A stretch of 64,000 nucleotides of DNA. Source: Congregibacter variabilis (GTDB taxonomy: Bacteria > Pseudomonadota > Gammaproteobacteria > Pseudomonadales > Halieaceae). The position numbers and the translations under genes are program-made. The notes under the pieces are model-generated. The model searched no databases and was not told where the DNA came from. It saw only the letters and a list, made by a program, of their open reading frames with translations. Shown one piece after another: positions 18,248 to 27,155 of the stretch (positions are counted from its first letter, which is position 1; every line of letters begins with the position of its first letter). Location of the stretch: the NCBI RefSeq assembly GCF_045689235.1, contig NZ_CP136864.1, positions 2,480,001 through 2,544,000 on the forward strand, given 5' to 3'.

Positions 18248-18269
18248 GCTAGCTAAAAGGAGAGCTAGC
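18248..18269. repeat. Inverted repeat between convergent genes
   Basis: A perfect 7-bp inverted repeat (GCTAGCT, 8-nt loop, AGCTAGC) lies in the 45-bp gap between the acetyltransferase and the Lrp-type regulator genes, which converge here. Neither side has a clear T-run, so it is only a weak candidate for a factor-independent terminator serving either strand. Confidence 0.4.
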
Positions 18270-18279
18270 GATTCACAAG

Positions 18280-18738
18280 TCAAATAGGCAGCGCCGTGCT
18301 GTAGCGAATCTCTTCCATCACAAAGCTTGCACTGACGTCGAGTAGGTCAGCCTTGATCAGTTCCTGATACAGACGATCGTAGTCTCCCATGTCGGCAACC
18401 ACGGCCTTGATCAAATAATCCACGTCCCCGGCCATGCGATACACCTCCAGCACTCCGGGAATCGATTCCACCACCTCAGAAAACTTTGTTGCCCACGCGG
18501 CATTGTGCTGACTCGTGCGCACAGTGATAAACACCGTAAGTGGTAACCCCACGGCGGGGCCGTTGAGTAATGTGACACGACCGCGCATCACACCGGCCTG
18601 TTCAAGCTTCTGCAGGCGTCGACCACAGGCGGAGCGCGATAGCGCAACCCGCTCAGCAAGATCCGCAAGAGACAGGGACGCATCATCTTGGAGGGCACGC
18701 AGGATGCGCCGATCAATACTGTCCAAGGCCACGCTCAT
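18280..18738 (-). CDS. Lrp/AsnC family transcriptional regulator
   Basis: The 152-residue protein has an N-terminal helix-turn-helix (LDSIDRRILRALQDDASLSL then DLAERVALSRSACGRRLQKL). A C-terminal RAM/AsnC ligand-binding domain follows, with the conserved GVLEVYRMAGDVDYLIKAV. These dimeric or octameric regulators sense amino acids and usually control a neighbouring, often divergent, gene. Here the divergent gene, 166 bp away, encodes a class V PLP enzyme. The shared intergenic region contains repeated GACA/TGTC elements, so self-control and control of the PLP gene are likely. Length is typical of the family. Confidence 0.9.
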   Translation of the reverse strand: MSVALDSIDRRILRALQDDASLSLADLAERVALSRSACGRRLQKLEQAGVMRGRVTLLNGPAVGLPLTVFITVRTSQHNAAWATKFSEVVESIPGVLEVYRMAGDVDYLIKAVVADMGDYDRLYQELIKADLLDVSASFVMEEIRYSTALPI

Positions 18739-18806
18739 AAGCAGTTACTTCACTAGAAATTTGCAAAAACGACAAAATGATATCAGTTCTGGTTTTTTAC
18801 AGGACA

Positions 18807-18854
18807 TTTGTCGCGTTGATTGACAAAATATAGATCAAAAATTCGACAATGTCG
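18807..18854. promoter_or_regulatory. Candidate Lrp-type operator region
   Basis: The divergent intergenic region is AT-rich and holds two inverted repeats: TTTGTC at 18807-18812 facing GACAAA at 18822-18827 (9-bp spacer), and CGACAATGTCG at 18844-18854. A further GACAAAAT copy is at 18771-18778. Recurrent half-sites around A/T-rich DNA are what Lrp-family dimers usually bind. Assignment to the adjacent regulator is an inference. Confidence 0.4.
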
Positions 18855-18904
18855 CGCCCTATAGCGACTACATTGTAGTTCTATTCACAGCGACACACAC
18901 AGCC

Positions 18905-20599
18905 ATGGCGCACGATCAGCTTATCCAACGCATCCGCGAATCAGTGATCGGCCGTTACTTGCCGCTGCAAACGCCCTTTGGTCAAAAGCCGTTGGTCTAC
19001 GCAGACTACACCGCATCGGGGCGCTCCTTAAGTTTTGTAGAAGCGCAACTGCAACGAACGGTGCTACCGTTCTATGCCAACACCCATAGCGAGAGCTCGC
19101 TCACCGGCGCGCAGTCCACCGCACTTAGGGAGCAGGCACGGCAGATCGTTGCAGATGCTTTAGGCTGTGAAGAGAACGATCGCGTGATTTTTTGCGGTTC
19201 CGGCGCCACCGCGGCGATAGACCGACTAATCCAGATACTTAATCTGCGCCTGCCTCGGGAACTCGATGAGCGCTATGGTCTAAGTAGTCATGTACCTGCA
19301 GCCGAAAGACCCGTTATCTTCATCGGCCCCTATGAGCACCACTCCAACGAGCTGCCCTGGCGGGAAACCATTGCTGACGTAGTCCCGATCCCGCTCAATG
19401 AACAGGGGGGCATAGATCAAACGGCTTTGGGCAGCGCGCTTGAGCAATACGCAGATCGGCCCTTACGTATCGGCAGCTTCTCGGCGGCATCGAACGTGAC
19501 CGGCATTCGCAGCGACGTTATTGGTATCACCCGCTTACTTAAGCACGCAGGCGCATTGGCGTTTTGGGATTATGCCGCGGCAGGCCCTTACGTCAGCATT
19601 GCTATGAACACTCCCGGCGCCGAGATCGACGCCGTGTTTTTGTCCCCTCATAAATTCATTGGTGGCCCAGGAACACCAGGGATTCTGGTGATTAAAGCAG
19701 CGCTTGCCGACAATGCCGTGCCCGCCGTCGTAGGTGGCGGCACCGTCGGTTTCGTTTCTCCACAAAGCCATCGTTATCTCGCAGATATAGAGCGACGCGA
19801 AGAAGCCGGAACACCAGCCATTGTGGAATCTGTCCGCGCTGGTCTAGTCATAGGACTTCAGCAGGCGATAGGCGTATCGAACATAGAAGCGCTAGAGCAA
19901 AGCTATGTGCGGCGAGCCATGGAGAGGCTATCGGCACATCCCAATATCGATGTATTGGGACCCAAGGACGCCGAACGTTTGGCGATTTTTTCGCTGCGTA
20001 TTACCCATCAAAATCTAGAGCTTCACTACGGCTTTGTCGTCGCCCTACTCAATGATTTATTTGGTATCCAGGCCCGGGGCGGTTGCTCCTGTGCTGGCCC
20101 CTATGGGCATCGATTGCTTAACTTAAGTGACGATCAATCCGAGGCATTGGATCAGCAGATTATCGACGGTCATGTTGCCCTCCGCCCGGGCTGGGTGCGA
20201 CTCAGCTTCAATTACTTTATCGGCGACGAGGAGTTTGACTATATGTTGAGCGCCCTGGAACTGATTGCACAACATGGGCACAAGCTTCTGGCGAGCTATT
20301 GTCTGGATGCACAGTCAGGACTGTGGCGTCACCGCAATGAACCCCGCGTGCTCCCGGTTAGTTTAGATCCTGCCAACACCGACGACGATGCCACAGTGAT
20401 ACGGCCATCTGCGCCGGACTTTGCTGCGCTGCTGCGCGAAGCACAAGAAGTGCTGCAAGCGGGGGCGAACGCCCAGCAACTCGCCGATGCCTCCTTGGAG
20501 TGCCAGCCGCAAAGGAGTGATGATTTACGCTGGTTTCTTACTTCTCAAGATCTTGCAGACGACAAGGCCCCGCGTGTTACTGGACAAGCCGTAGCTTAG
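18905..20599 (+). CDS. Class V aminotransferase-fold PLP enzyme (cysteine-desulfurase-like) with long C-terminal extension
   Basis: A 564-residue protein. The PLP-binding lysine is Lys-250 in FLSPHKFIGGPGTPG, with an upstream FWDYAAAGPY Asp segment for the pyridine nitrogen. A cysteine cluster RGGCSCAGPYG (Cys-394, Cys-396) occupies the place of the catalytic cysteine loop of cysteine desulfurases. The family is usually about 400 residues; this one carries about 90 extra C-terminal residues after the fold, with Asp/Ala-rich sequence. It may be a desulfurase, lyase or aminotransferase; the substrate is not shown. A divergent Lrp-type regulator implies control by an amino acid. No isc/suf genes are nearby, so Fe-S assembly is unlikely. 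Confidence 0.8.
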   Translation: MAHDQLIQRIRESVIGRYLPLQTPFGQKPLVYADYTASGRSLSFVEAQLQRTVLPFYANTHSESSLTGAQSTALREQARQIVADALGCEENDRVIFCGSGATAAIDRLIQILNLRLPRELDERYGLSSHVPAAERPVIFIGPYEHHSNELPWRETIADVVPIPLNEQGGIDQTALGSALEQYADRPLRIGSFSAASNVTGIRSDVIGITRLLKHAGALAFWDYAAAGPYVSIAMNTPGAEIDAVFLSPHKFIGGPGTPGILVIKAALADNAVPAVVGGGTVGFVSPQSHRYLADIERREEAGTPAIVESVRAGLVIGLQQAIGVSNIEALEQSYVRRAMERLSAHPNIDVLGPKDAERLAIFSLRITHQNLELHYGFVVALLNDLFGIQARGGCSCAGPYGHRLLNLSDDQSEALDQQIIDGHVALRPGWVRLSFNYFIGDEEFDYMLSALELIAQHGHKLLASYCLDAQSGLWRHRNEPRVLPVSLDPANTDDDATVIRPSAPDFAALLREAQEVLQAGANAQQLADASLECQPQRSDDLRWFLTSQDLADDKAPRVTGQAVA

Positions 20600-20606
20600 T
20601 GCAGGC

Positions 20607-21500
20607 CTAGCTGTCGCTGCGGTAGCGCTCAAGCACACTGGAGAAATCCCGGCTGCCGTTGCCCGCGCTCTGGTGCTCGCTATATAGCGTCTGCGCAAGC
20701 TGCCCCATGCGATTATCGATGCCGGCAGTTTGCGCGACATCCATCGCAAGACCCAGGTCCTTGGCCATAAGATCCACCATAAAGCCAGGCTGATAGCCCT
20801 TGCTTGCCGGACTGCCCTCCATGACATCAGGCCAGGGGTTATAGACTTCCAAAGACCAGTTACGACCGGAGCTTGCGAGCATGATCTCGGACAGGCGTGC
20901 AGGATCCAGCCCGTGGCGCTCCCCCATGGCCAAAGCCTCGCAGGTGCCCAGCATATGGACTGCGAGCAACATGTTATTGCAGGCCTTTGCGACTTGGCCT
21001 GCACCGGCAGGACCGGCATGAAAGCTTGCGCGCCCCATAACATCCAGCACCGCTTGAGCCTTGTGGAACACGCCCGCATCGCCGCCACACATAAACGCCA
21101 GAGTTCCCGCCTGCGCCGCTGCGACACCGCCGGACACCGGCGCATCCAAAAAACCAATGCCGCGTGCGGCTGCTGCCTCGCCGACTTCTCGGGCAGTCTC
21201 GGCGTCGATGGTCGAGCAATCTAGTACCGTGGTGTTGGTATCCAGAGTAGCCAACAAACCATCGTCACCCAGATAAAGTCCCGCTACGTGCTTACCGGCG
21301 GGCAACATGGAGATTAAAAAATCCACAGACTGTGCTGCATCCAAAGCAGAGGTTGCCACTGTCGCGCCCTGCTCTGCCAACATGGCACAGGCCTCTTGGG
21401 CCAGATCAAACACTGTGACCGCAAAATCAGCGGCCAGCAGGTTTGCCGCCATGGGGCCGCCCATGTTGCCAAGACCAATAAAAGCTACGCGTTGTTGCAT
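20607..21500 (-). CDS. mmsB: 3-Hydroxyisobutyrate dehydrogenase
   Basis: A 297-residue beta-hydroxyacid dehydrogenase. Features are the N-terminal NAD motif FIGLGNMGGPMAANL, the substrate-binding DAPVSGG near residue 120, and the catalytic Lys in QVAKACNNML near 170. It oxidises 3-hydroxyisobutyrate to methylmalonate semialdehyde in valine catabolism. It is the last gene of the operon running from the semialdehyde dehydrogenase at 26075, 21 bp after the preceding gene. It converges on the PLP enzyme gene with only 7 bp between them. The pathway context makes this assignment firm against other beta-hydroxyacid dehydrogenases. Confidence 0.93.
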   Translation of the reverse strand: MQQRVAFIGLGNMGGPMAANLLAADFAVTVFDLAQEACAMLAEQGATVATSALDAAQSVDFLISMLPAGKHVAGLYLGDDGLLATLDTNTTVLDCSTIDAETAREVGEAAAARGIGFLDAPVSGGVAAAQAGTLAFMCGGDAGVFHKAQAVLDVMGRASFHAGPAGAGQVAKACNNMLLAVHMLGTCEALAMGERHGLDPARLSEIMLASSGRNWSLEVYNPWPDVMEGSPASKGYQPGFMVDLMAKDLGLAMDVAQTAGIDNRMGQLAQTLYSEHQSAGNGSRDFSSVLERYRSDS

Positions 21501-21521
21501 CGTTGTATTCCTTAAAAACGC

Positions 21522-22631
21522 TTAAAGATCGGCGAGGGGATTTTGCGGCCATGGCGCGGCAAAGAACTGCGCCAGCAGGTCCGCCGGCACGGCGCGAGAG
21601 TCTGAGTAGAGCCAGGCGGGGCTTCGATCTTTGTCGATGAGTAGCGCGCGCACCCCTTCAGCAAATTCCGGATGTCGCATGATGTTAGTGCCCAACTGCA
21701 CCTCACTCTGAAACACCTCTTTGAGAGAACTGTGCCGGGTCTCAAACAATTGACGGTCGATCCACAGCGCCGCCAACTTTGATCCGTAAATCAAGCCATC
21801 GCGCGCCTTGGCCAACCAGCGATCTTCGGTGTCCAGAGCTGTGATGCGATCAATGACATCGTGAATATCATCGCCATCACACAAGGCGTTGATAGCCGGT
21901 AGATGCGCTTCTACCTGAGCCGCAGGCAGCTCAAGCGCTGTGCTATCGCTAAAGCCGCGCAGCACATGTCGCATATGCCCATGATTAGTCTTTGCATCAG
22001 CCTCCCAATGCACTTCTTGCAGTGCAGACATCACCGCTTCTTTTTGATCAGCACCAATAAATCGATCGGCCAAACCACAGAACAAGGCGTCAGTGGCATT
22101 CACTGACGCTGCAGTTAGCGCCAAAAAACGCCCGCTGGCGCCGGGCATGTGATTCAAAAACCAGCTGCCGCCTACATCGGGAAACAGCGCAATACTCACT
22201 TCGGGCATCGCTATTCGAGTGGCCTCGGTGACTACCCGATGGGAGCAGCCGGCCATCACACCCAGTCCGCCCCCCATGACAATGCCATGTCCCCAGCAAA
22301 GGATAGGCTTGGCGTAGGTATGCAGCGCGTAGTTCATACGGTATTCCCGCGCAAAAAACGTCTCCGCGTACTCACAGGGACCACCGGGGGTACCCGCTGA
22401 CGAGGCATGTAGCGCATGCACATCGCCACCGGCGCAGAATGCTTTCTCGCCACTGCCGTCGATAACGATTGCGGCGATGCTGGGATCGTCACGCCACTCA
22501 TCAAGTGCGCTCTGAATCAGATCGACCATCTCAAGCGTGAGCGAGTTAAGCGTTTGGGGACTATTAAGTGTCAGTCGGCCCAACTTGCCGTTTGCGGCAG
22601 ACTCAAGGCGAACCCATACGGCATCAGGCAT
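21522..22631 (-). CDS. 3-Hydroxyisobutyryl-CoA hydrolase
   Basis: A 369-residue member of the crotonase superfamily. It has the oxyanion-hole segments AFCAGGDVHAL and GHGIVMGGGLGVM and the IALFPDVGGSWFLNHMPG region characteristic of the hydrolase branch, and is longer than ordinary enoyl-CoA hydratases (about 260). It releases free 3-hydroxyisobutyrate from its CoA ester, the step between the hydratase and mmsB. The start at 22631 gives the family N-terminus and overlaps the upstream hydratase gene by 8 bp. A longer in-frame extension lies wholly inside that neighbour and is not supported. Confidence 0.88.
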   Translation of the reverse strand: MPDAVWVRLESAANGKLGRLTLNSPQTLNSLTLEMVDLIQSALDEWRDDPSIAAIVIDGSGEKAFCAGGDVHALHASSAGTPGGPCEYAETFFAREYRMNYALHTYAKPILCWGHGIVMGGGLGVMAGCSHRVVTEATRIAMPEVSIALFPDVGGSWFLNHMPGASGRFLALTAASVNATDALFCGLADRFIGADQKEAVMSALQEVHWEADAKTNHGHMRHVLRGFSDSTALELPAAQVEAHLPAINALCDGDDIHDVIDRITALDTEDRWLAKARDGLIYGSKLAALWIDRQLFETRHSSLKEVFQSEVQLGTNIMRHPEFAEGVRALLIDKDRSPAWLYSDSRAVPADLLAQFFAAPWPQNPLADL

Positions 22632-23412
22632 TCTTCCACTCCGGCTCGCGCTTCTCCAGGAAGGCATTGACTCCCTCGCGCTGATCTTCAGTACTGAATA
22701 GCTCCACGAACAAATCACGCTCCGCGGCAAGGCCATCACCAATAGCCTTATCTCGCGCGCTGTGGATTAAGCGCTTACAACGCGCCACGGCACTGGGGCT
22801 TTGCTGCGCGGCCTGGGCAGCCAATGCCAATGCACGCTCGAGCGCCGAACCCGTCTCTACCACCTCTTCAGCGAGGCCGATGCGCTCAGCGGTAGCTGCG
22901 TTAATACGTTCATTACATAAAATCATGCGCTTGGCCCAACCCTCACCCACCAGCTGAGCCAGACGCTGTGTACCGCCGGCGCAGGGCAGTAAGCCCACCC
23001 GCGCTTCGGGTAGTGCCAGTTTTGCCTGGGACTCGACGATGCGGATATCACAGGCCAAAGCGACTTCCAGACCACCGCCCATGGCAAAACCATTAATGGC
23101 AGCGACAGACACTCCACGAAAATCCGCAAGTGCCTCAAATGCTTCGCCAAACAAACGGGCCATGGCACCCGCGGTCTCGGGATCACCATCGGCAAAAAGC
23201 TTAAGGTCGGCGCCGGCAGAAAAGAACTTCTCTCCAGCACCGGTGAGAACCAAAGCATAGATGTCTGATTGGGCATTAAGATCTGCAACCAGATCACGTA
23301 GCGCCGGGAGACTCTCTGTATCCCAGGTGTTTGCCGCCGGATTGTCGATAGTCACAAGTGCGGTATGGCCCTGCTGCTCTACCCGCAGTTTGGGGGAGTT
23401 GCTGCTGATCAT
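22624..23412 (-). CDS. Enoyl-CoA hydratase (methacrylyl-CoA hydration)
   Basis: The 262-residue crotonase-fold protein shows the two oxyanion-hole segments FFSAGADLKLF and AINGFAMGGGLEVALACDIRI, with the catalytic Glu region EARVGLLPCAGGTQRLAQ. In this operon it most likely hydrates methacrylyl-CoA to 3-hydroxyisobutyryl-CoA. It overlaps the upstream acyl-CoA dehydrogenase gene by 4 bp (ATGA) and the downstream hydrolase gene by 8 bp, so translation is probably coupled. Other short enoyl-CoA substrates cannot be excluded. Confidence 0.9.
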   Translation of the reverse strand: MISSNSPKLRVEQQGHTALVTIDNPAANTWDTESLPALRDLVADLNAQSDIYALVLTGAGEKFFSAGADLKLFADGDPETAGAMARLFGEAFEALADFRGVSVAAINGFAMGGGLEVALACDIRIVESQAKLALPEARVGLLPCAGGTQRLAQLVGEGWAKRMILCNERINAATAERIGLAEEVVETGSALERALALAAQAAQQSPSAVARCKRLIHSARDKAIGDGLAAERDLFVELFSTEDQREGVNAFLEKREPEWKNA

Positions 23413-24569
23413 CGAATAACCTCCAATGCGCCATCCATCATCAGCCGCCTGGCGATGATGACGCGCATGATTTCGTTAGTGCCTTCCAGTATCTGGTGCA
23501 CGCGGGTGTCACGAACGTGTCGCTCCATGGGGTACTCACGGATATAGCCGTAACCCCCGAACAGTTGCAGCGCGTCGTTACACACCCGAAAACCAAGATC
23601 CGTGGCGAATCGTTTTGCCATAGCGCAGTAGGTACTGGCCTGGGCATCTTTACAATCGAGTTTGCTGGCCGCCAGACGCACCATTTGTCGCGCAGCAACG
23701 ACTTCGGTGAGCATATCGGCAAGCTTGAACTGCGTGGCCTGAAACTCGCCAATGGCCTGTCCGAACTGCTCGCGCTCAGCCACGTAGGCAGTAGCTTCTT
23801 GCAACGCCTGCTGTGCCGTCCCTACGCTGCAGGTCGCTATATTAATGCGCCCACCGTCGAGTCCTTCCATGGCAATGGCAAAGCCCTGACCTTCTGCGCC
23901 CAGACGATTGGCCTGGGGTACTCGCACATTGTCGAACCTAATCATGCGCGTGGGCTGTGCGTTCCAACCCATCTTTTCTTCTTTCTTGCCATAGGTGATA
24001 CCCGGCGCGTCGGCAGGGATGAGCAAGGCGGTAATGCCTTTTGGCCCCGCATCGCCGGTACGCAGCATTACCACGAGTACATCAGTCTCTCCCGCGCCCG
24101 AAATGAATACCTTGCTACCGTTAACCAGGTAATCGTCGCCGTCTTTGTCGGCGCGGGTGCGCAGCGATGCTGCATCGGAGCCTGCACCGGGCTCCGTAAG
24201 ACAGTAAGAAGCCAGGGTTTGCCCCATCACCAAGTCGGGGCACCACTGCTCAATCACCCCTGGGCTGCAGTAGCGTCCGATCATGCTGGTGGCCATATTG
24301 TGAATGGTCAAAAAAGCAGCGGTGGTCGTACAACCACGCGACAGCTCTTCAACGATCAGGCTGGCATCCAGGCGTGACAGTGCCAGCCCCCCGGCGTCCT
24401 CGGGCGTGTACATGCCCATGAATCCAAGTTCTCCCGCCGCCGCCAACGCCTCTTTAGGAAAGATCGATTCGGCATCCCAGAGCGCCGCATTCGGCGCCAG
24501 AACGCCGTCAGAAAAGGCCCGGGCGCTGTCTACAAATGCTTGCTGCTCATCGCTCAGAGAGAAATCCAT
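23409..24569 (-). CDS. Acyl-CoA dehydrogenase, probably isobutyryl-CoA dehydrogenase
   Basis: A 386-residue flavoprotein with the standard acyl-CoA dehydrogenase signatures: YCLTEPGAGSDAASL for FAD/substrate binding, QLFGGYGYIREYPMERHVRD, and the catalytic Glu in QILEGTNEIMR near the C-terminus. It oxidises a short branched acyl-CoA to the 2-enoyl-CoA with electrons passing to ETF. Isobutyryl-CoA is the likely substrate because the remaining genes of the valine route surround it. It lies 9 bp after the semialdehyde dehydrogenase gene and overlaps the hydratase gene. Confidence 0.9.
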   Translation of the reverse strand: MDFSLSDEQQAFVDSARAFSDGVLAPNAALWDAESIFPKEALAAAGELGFMGMYTPEDAGGLALSRLDASLIVEELSRGCTTTAAFLTIHNMATSMIGRYCSPGVIEQWCPDLVMGQTLASYCLTEPGAGSDAASLRTRADKDGDDYLVNGSKVFISGAGETDVLVVMLRTGDAGPKGITALLIPADAPGITYGKKEEKMGWNAQPTRMIRFDNVRVPQANRLGAEGQGFAIAMEGLDGGRINIATCSVGTAQQALQEATAYVAEREQFGQAIGEFQATQFKLADMLTEVVAARQMVRLAASKLDCKDAQASTYCAMAKRFATDLGFRVCNDALQLFGGYGYIREYPMERHVRDTRVHQILEGTNEIMRVIIARRLMMDGALEVIR

Positions 24570-24578
24570 AGCGTCGCC

Positions 24579-26075
24579 CTAGCGTAAATTAATACTCATA
24601 TTGGGCTGCTTCCCTGACTCCGGCTCCGCGTAACTCCAGCGCGCGGTAACGGTCTTGGTCTCGGTGTAAAAACGCACTGCGTGCTTACCATAAGGGTGCA
24701 GGTCTCCGCGGAAAGAACCACGCCAACCGGTAAAAGAGAAGAACGGCAGAGGCACTGGAATAGGAATGTTGATACCCACCTGTCCTACGGCGACTTCATG
24801 CTGGTACTTGCGCGCCACGCCCCCGGAGCTGGTAAAAATAGAGGTGCCATTGCCCATAGGGTTGGCATTGATAACCGCCAAAGCGTCGTCCAGGGTCTCA
24901 AGCTCCATACAACACAGTACCGGTCCAAAAATCTCTTCCTTATAGATGGTCATATCAGGCGTGACACCTGTGAACATCGTGGGCCCTACCCAGTTACCAT
25001 CCGGTAAGCCCTCAATGCTGCACTCGGATCCATCCAGCACACAGTTCGCCTCGGCCTTGCCCTTGGAAATGAGGTCCAGGACGCGCGCGTGAGCCGCTTT
25101 GGAAATAATGGGACCATAAGCCGCGCCGGCATCATCCCAGGCACCGGGGCGTACTTTCTCCAGGCGCTCTTTGAGTTCGGGAACCCAGTTGGCAGCCTCG
25201 CCCACAAACACCGCTACGGAGATCGCCATGCAACGCTGACCAGCCGCGCCCACAGACGCACCTACCAATGCATTGAGCACCGCGTTCTTGTCGGCGTCGG
25301 GCATGATCACCATGTGATTCTTGGCACCCATCATGCACTGCACACGCTTGCCCGCAGCAGTGGCAGTGCTATACACATGCTCGCCTACGCGAGACGAACC
25401 GACAAAAGAAACCGCCTGGGTATCCGGATGATTCAACAGCTGATCGACCTGCTCTGCACCGCCATGCACCATGTTAAGAATACCTTTGGGAGCTCCGGCT
25501 TCGATAAACAGTTCGATAAGACGCACTGGCGTCATCGGCACCTGCTCGGAGGGCTTCAGCACAAAGGTGTTTCCGCAGGCGATCGCCAGGGGGAACATCC
25601 AAAGAGGCAACATAGCGGGGAAGTTAAACGGCGTGATACCCACGCACACACCCAGCGGCTGCATATAACTGTAGGTGTCGATACCCCCGGCAACATTCTC
25701 GGCGGTTTCACCCATCATCGATGAGGCGATATTCGCAGCCTGTTCTACCACTTCGATGCCACGCCAGACGTCACCTTTGGCATCTTCAAAAGTCTTGCCC
25801 GTGTCTTTGGCAAGAATTTCGCCGAGCTCATCGTGATGCTCTTTAAGCAGGGCCTGATAGCGCAGCATCAAGCGCGCCCGGTCGGAAATTGGTACCTCGC
25901 GCCAGGTCGCAAACGCTTCTTTGGCGCTGGCCATCGCAAAATCCACCTCTTTGGAGGTGGCAAAAGTCACTTCGGCGAGGAGCTCCTGAGTGGCGGGGCT
26001 GGTTACCGGCAAAGTCTGATCACTGCTGCCGATCATAAACTCGCCGTTAATATAGAGAGGAATCTTGCGGGTCAT
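24579..26075 (-). CDS. mmsA: Methylmalonate-semialdehyde dehydrogenase (CoA-acylating)
   Basis: A 498-residue aldehyde dehydrogenase of the CoA-acylating MMSDH class. Visible features are PFNFPAMLPLWMFPLAIACGN, VGSSRVGEHVYS, and the catalytic Cys in GAAGQRCMAISVAVFVG near residue 285. It converts methylmalonate semialdehyde plus CoA and NAD+ to propionyl-CoA, CO2 and NADH, closing the valine route. The ATG at 26075 starts the family N-terminus (MTRKIPLYINGEF), with GGGAG upstream. It is the first gene of the operon and is divergent from an AraC-type regulator, the same arrangement as mmsR-mmsAB in Pseudomonas. Confidence 0.94.
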   Translation of the reverse strand: MTRKIPLYINGEFMIGSSDQTLPVTSPATQELLAEVTFATSKEVDFAMASAKEAFATWREVPISDRARLMLRYQALLKEHHDELGEILAKDTGKTFEDAKGDVWRGIEVVEQAANIASSMMGETAENVAGGIDTYSYMQPLGVCVGITPFNFPAMLPLWMFPLAIACGNTFVLKPSEQVPMTPVRLIELFIEAGAPKGILNMVHGGAEQVDQLLNHPDTQAVSFVGSSRVGEHVYSTATAAGKRVQCMMGAKNHMVIMPDADKNAVLNALVGASVGAAGQRCMAISVAVFVGEAANWVPELKERLEKVRPGAWDDAGAAYGPIISKAAHARVLDLISKGKAEANCVLDGSECSIEGLPDGNWVGPTMFTGVTPDMTIYKEEIFGPVLCCMELETLDDALAVINANPMGNGTSIFTSSGGVARKYQHEVAVGQVGINIPIPVPLPFFSFTGWRGSFRGDLHPYGKHAVRFYTETKTVTARWSYAEPESGKQPNMSINLR

Positions 26076-26107
26076 GGTGGGAACTCCCAAAAAATTTAAA
26101 AACTGAC

Positions 26108-26159
26108 AATCTGCAATGTAGCAGGCCCGGGCGTTAAGAAGTAGCGACGAAATCTGCAA
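26108..26159. promoter_or_regulatory. Direct repeats, candidate AraC-type operator for the valine operon
   Basis: The 128-bp gap between mmsA and the divergent regulator contains AATCTGCAA twice in the same orientation, at 26108-26116 and 26151-26159. The start-to-start distance of 43 bp is close to four turns of the helix. AraC-family activators typically bind direct repeats on one face of the DNA, so these are good candidates for binding sites of the adjacent regulator. The binding itself is inferred. Confidence 0.45.
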
Positions 26160-26203
26160 ATACATGGATAATATTAAGATTATTTGCTTTTGGAGACTAT
26201 ACA

Positions 26204-27082
26204 GTGAGTCGCCCTTCGAACTGGCCCTTATCCGCCACTGCGGCGCGCGTTCTAACCCCAAAGTTCCTGCTGGAAGCGCTGCAAAAACATCCCCTGACCT
26301 CGGGGTGCTATCCCACCGCCATGGGCCATTACCCCAATGCCTACGGGCACTTCATGCGGCGAGAACAACACGATGACAATCTACTGTTGTTTTGCACTGA
26401 GGGCCGGGGCTGGGTACAGACGCGCGCTGGCAGATTTTCTGTAAACAGCGGTGATACGGTGATCCTTCCCCGGGCGCTGGAACACAGCTACGCCGCAGAT
26501 GAGCTATCTCCATGGACGTTATATTGGGTTCACTTTCAGGGCACTGACGCGCAGGCCTTCGTCGAACACCTTCTCATAGAAGGCGACTACCGCATTCACA
26601 GCGGCGTGGAACCGTCCCTGCTCACTGGCTTTGAGCAAATGTTAACGGTGGGCAGCACTGGCTACAGTCTCGATGCGTTTATAGGCGCCGCCAATCGTCT
26701 GCGGCACCTGTTGGCGGAGTTTGCGCTCTGCCGTGACCGCCAGCGGGGGCAGAACATGGGAACCATGCGCCTGCTTGAGCTGCAATCCTTTATGCGTGAA
26801 AGAGTGAGCAGTTCGCTGTCCCTAAAAGAACTTGCCGCCTTTACCGGACTCACGCCCCAGCACTTTGCTACACGCTACAAGGCCGAAACAGGCTACTCGC
26901 CCATGCGCCATTTTCTGCATATGAAGATGGAAGCTGCCTGCCGACTTCTGGACAGCACACAACACAGCGTAAAGTTTATTGCCGCAAATCTTGGTTATCT
27001 GGATCCTTTGTACTTCTCCCGCATGTTTCGCCAAACCGTGGGGCTCTCTCCTTCCCAATACCGAAAGTCCCAGCGCGGCTAG
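26204..27082 (+). CDS. AraC family transcriptional regulator, MmsR-like
   Basis: A 292-residue protein. The N-terminal half is a cupin-like ligand-binding domain (GWVQTRAGRFSVNSGDTVILPR, then ALEHSYA, about residues 65-105). The C-terminal 100 residues hold the two helix-turn-helix units of the AraC family (LSLKELAAFTGLTPQHFATRYK and VKFIAANLGYLDPLYFSRMFRQ, then GLSPSQYRK). It starts at GTG (26204). Divergence from mmsA and the known role of AraC-type MmsR in Pseudomonas suggest that it activates the valine operon in response to a pathway intermediate. That regulatory role is inference. Confidence 0.88.
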   Translation: MSRPSNWPLSATAARVLTPKFLLEALQKHPLTSGCYPTAMGHYPNAYGHFMRREQHDDNLLLFCTEGRGWVQTRAGRFSVNSGDTVILPRALEHSYAADELSPWTLYWVHFQGTDAQAFVEHLLIEGDYRIHSGVEPSLLTGFEQMLTVGSTGYSLDAFIGAANRLRHLLAEFALCRDRQRGQNMGTMRLLELQSFMRERVSSSLSLKELAAFTGLTPQHFATRYKAETGYSPMRHFLHMKMEAACRLLDSTQHSVKFIAANLGYLDPLYFSRMFRQTVGLSPSQYRKSQRG

Positions 27083-27155
27083 GGCTGTCACATCGCAATA
27101 CCGCAGCACTGTTGTTAACATCGCAATGCTTTGCACCGCACGCACAAGGAATGTC

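Noticed and set aside
23496..24377. 293-codon open frame on the plus strand
   Set aside because: It lies wholly antisense to the acyl-CoA dehydrogenase gene and has no family motifs.
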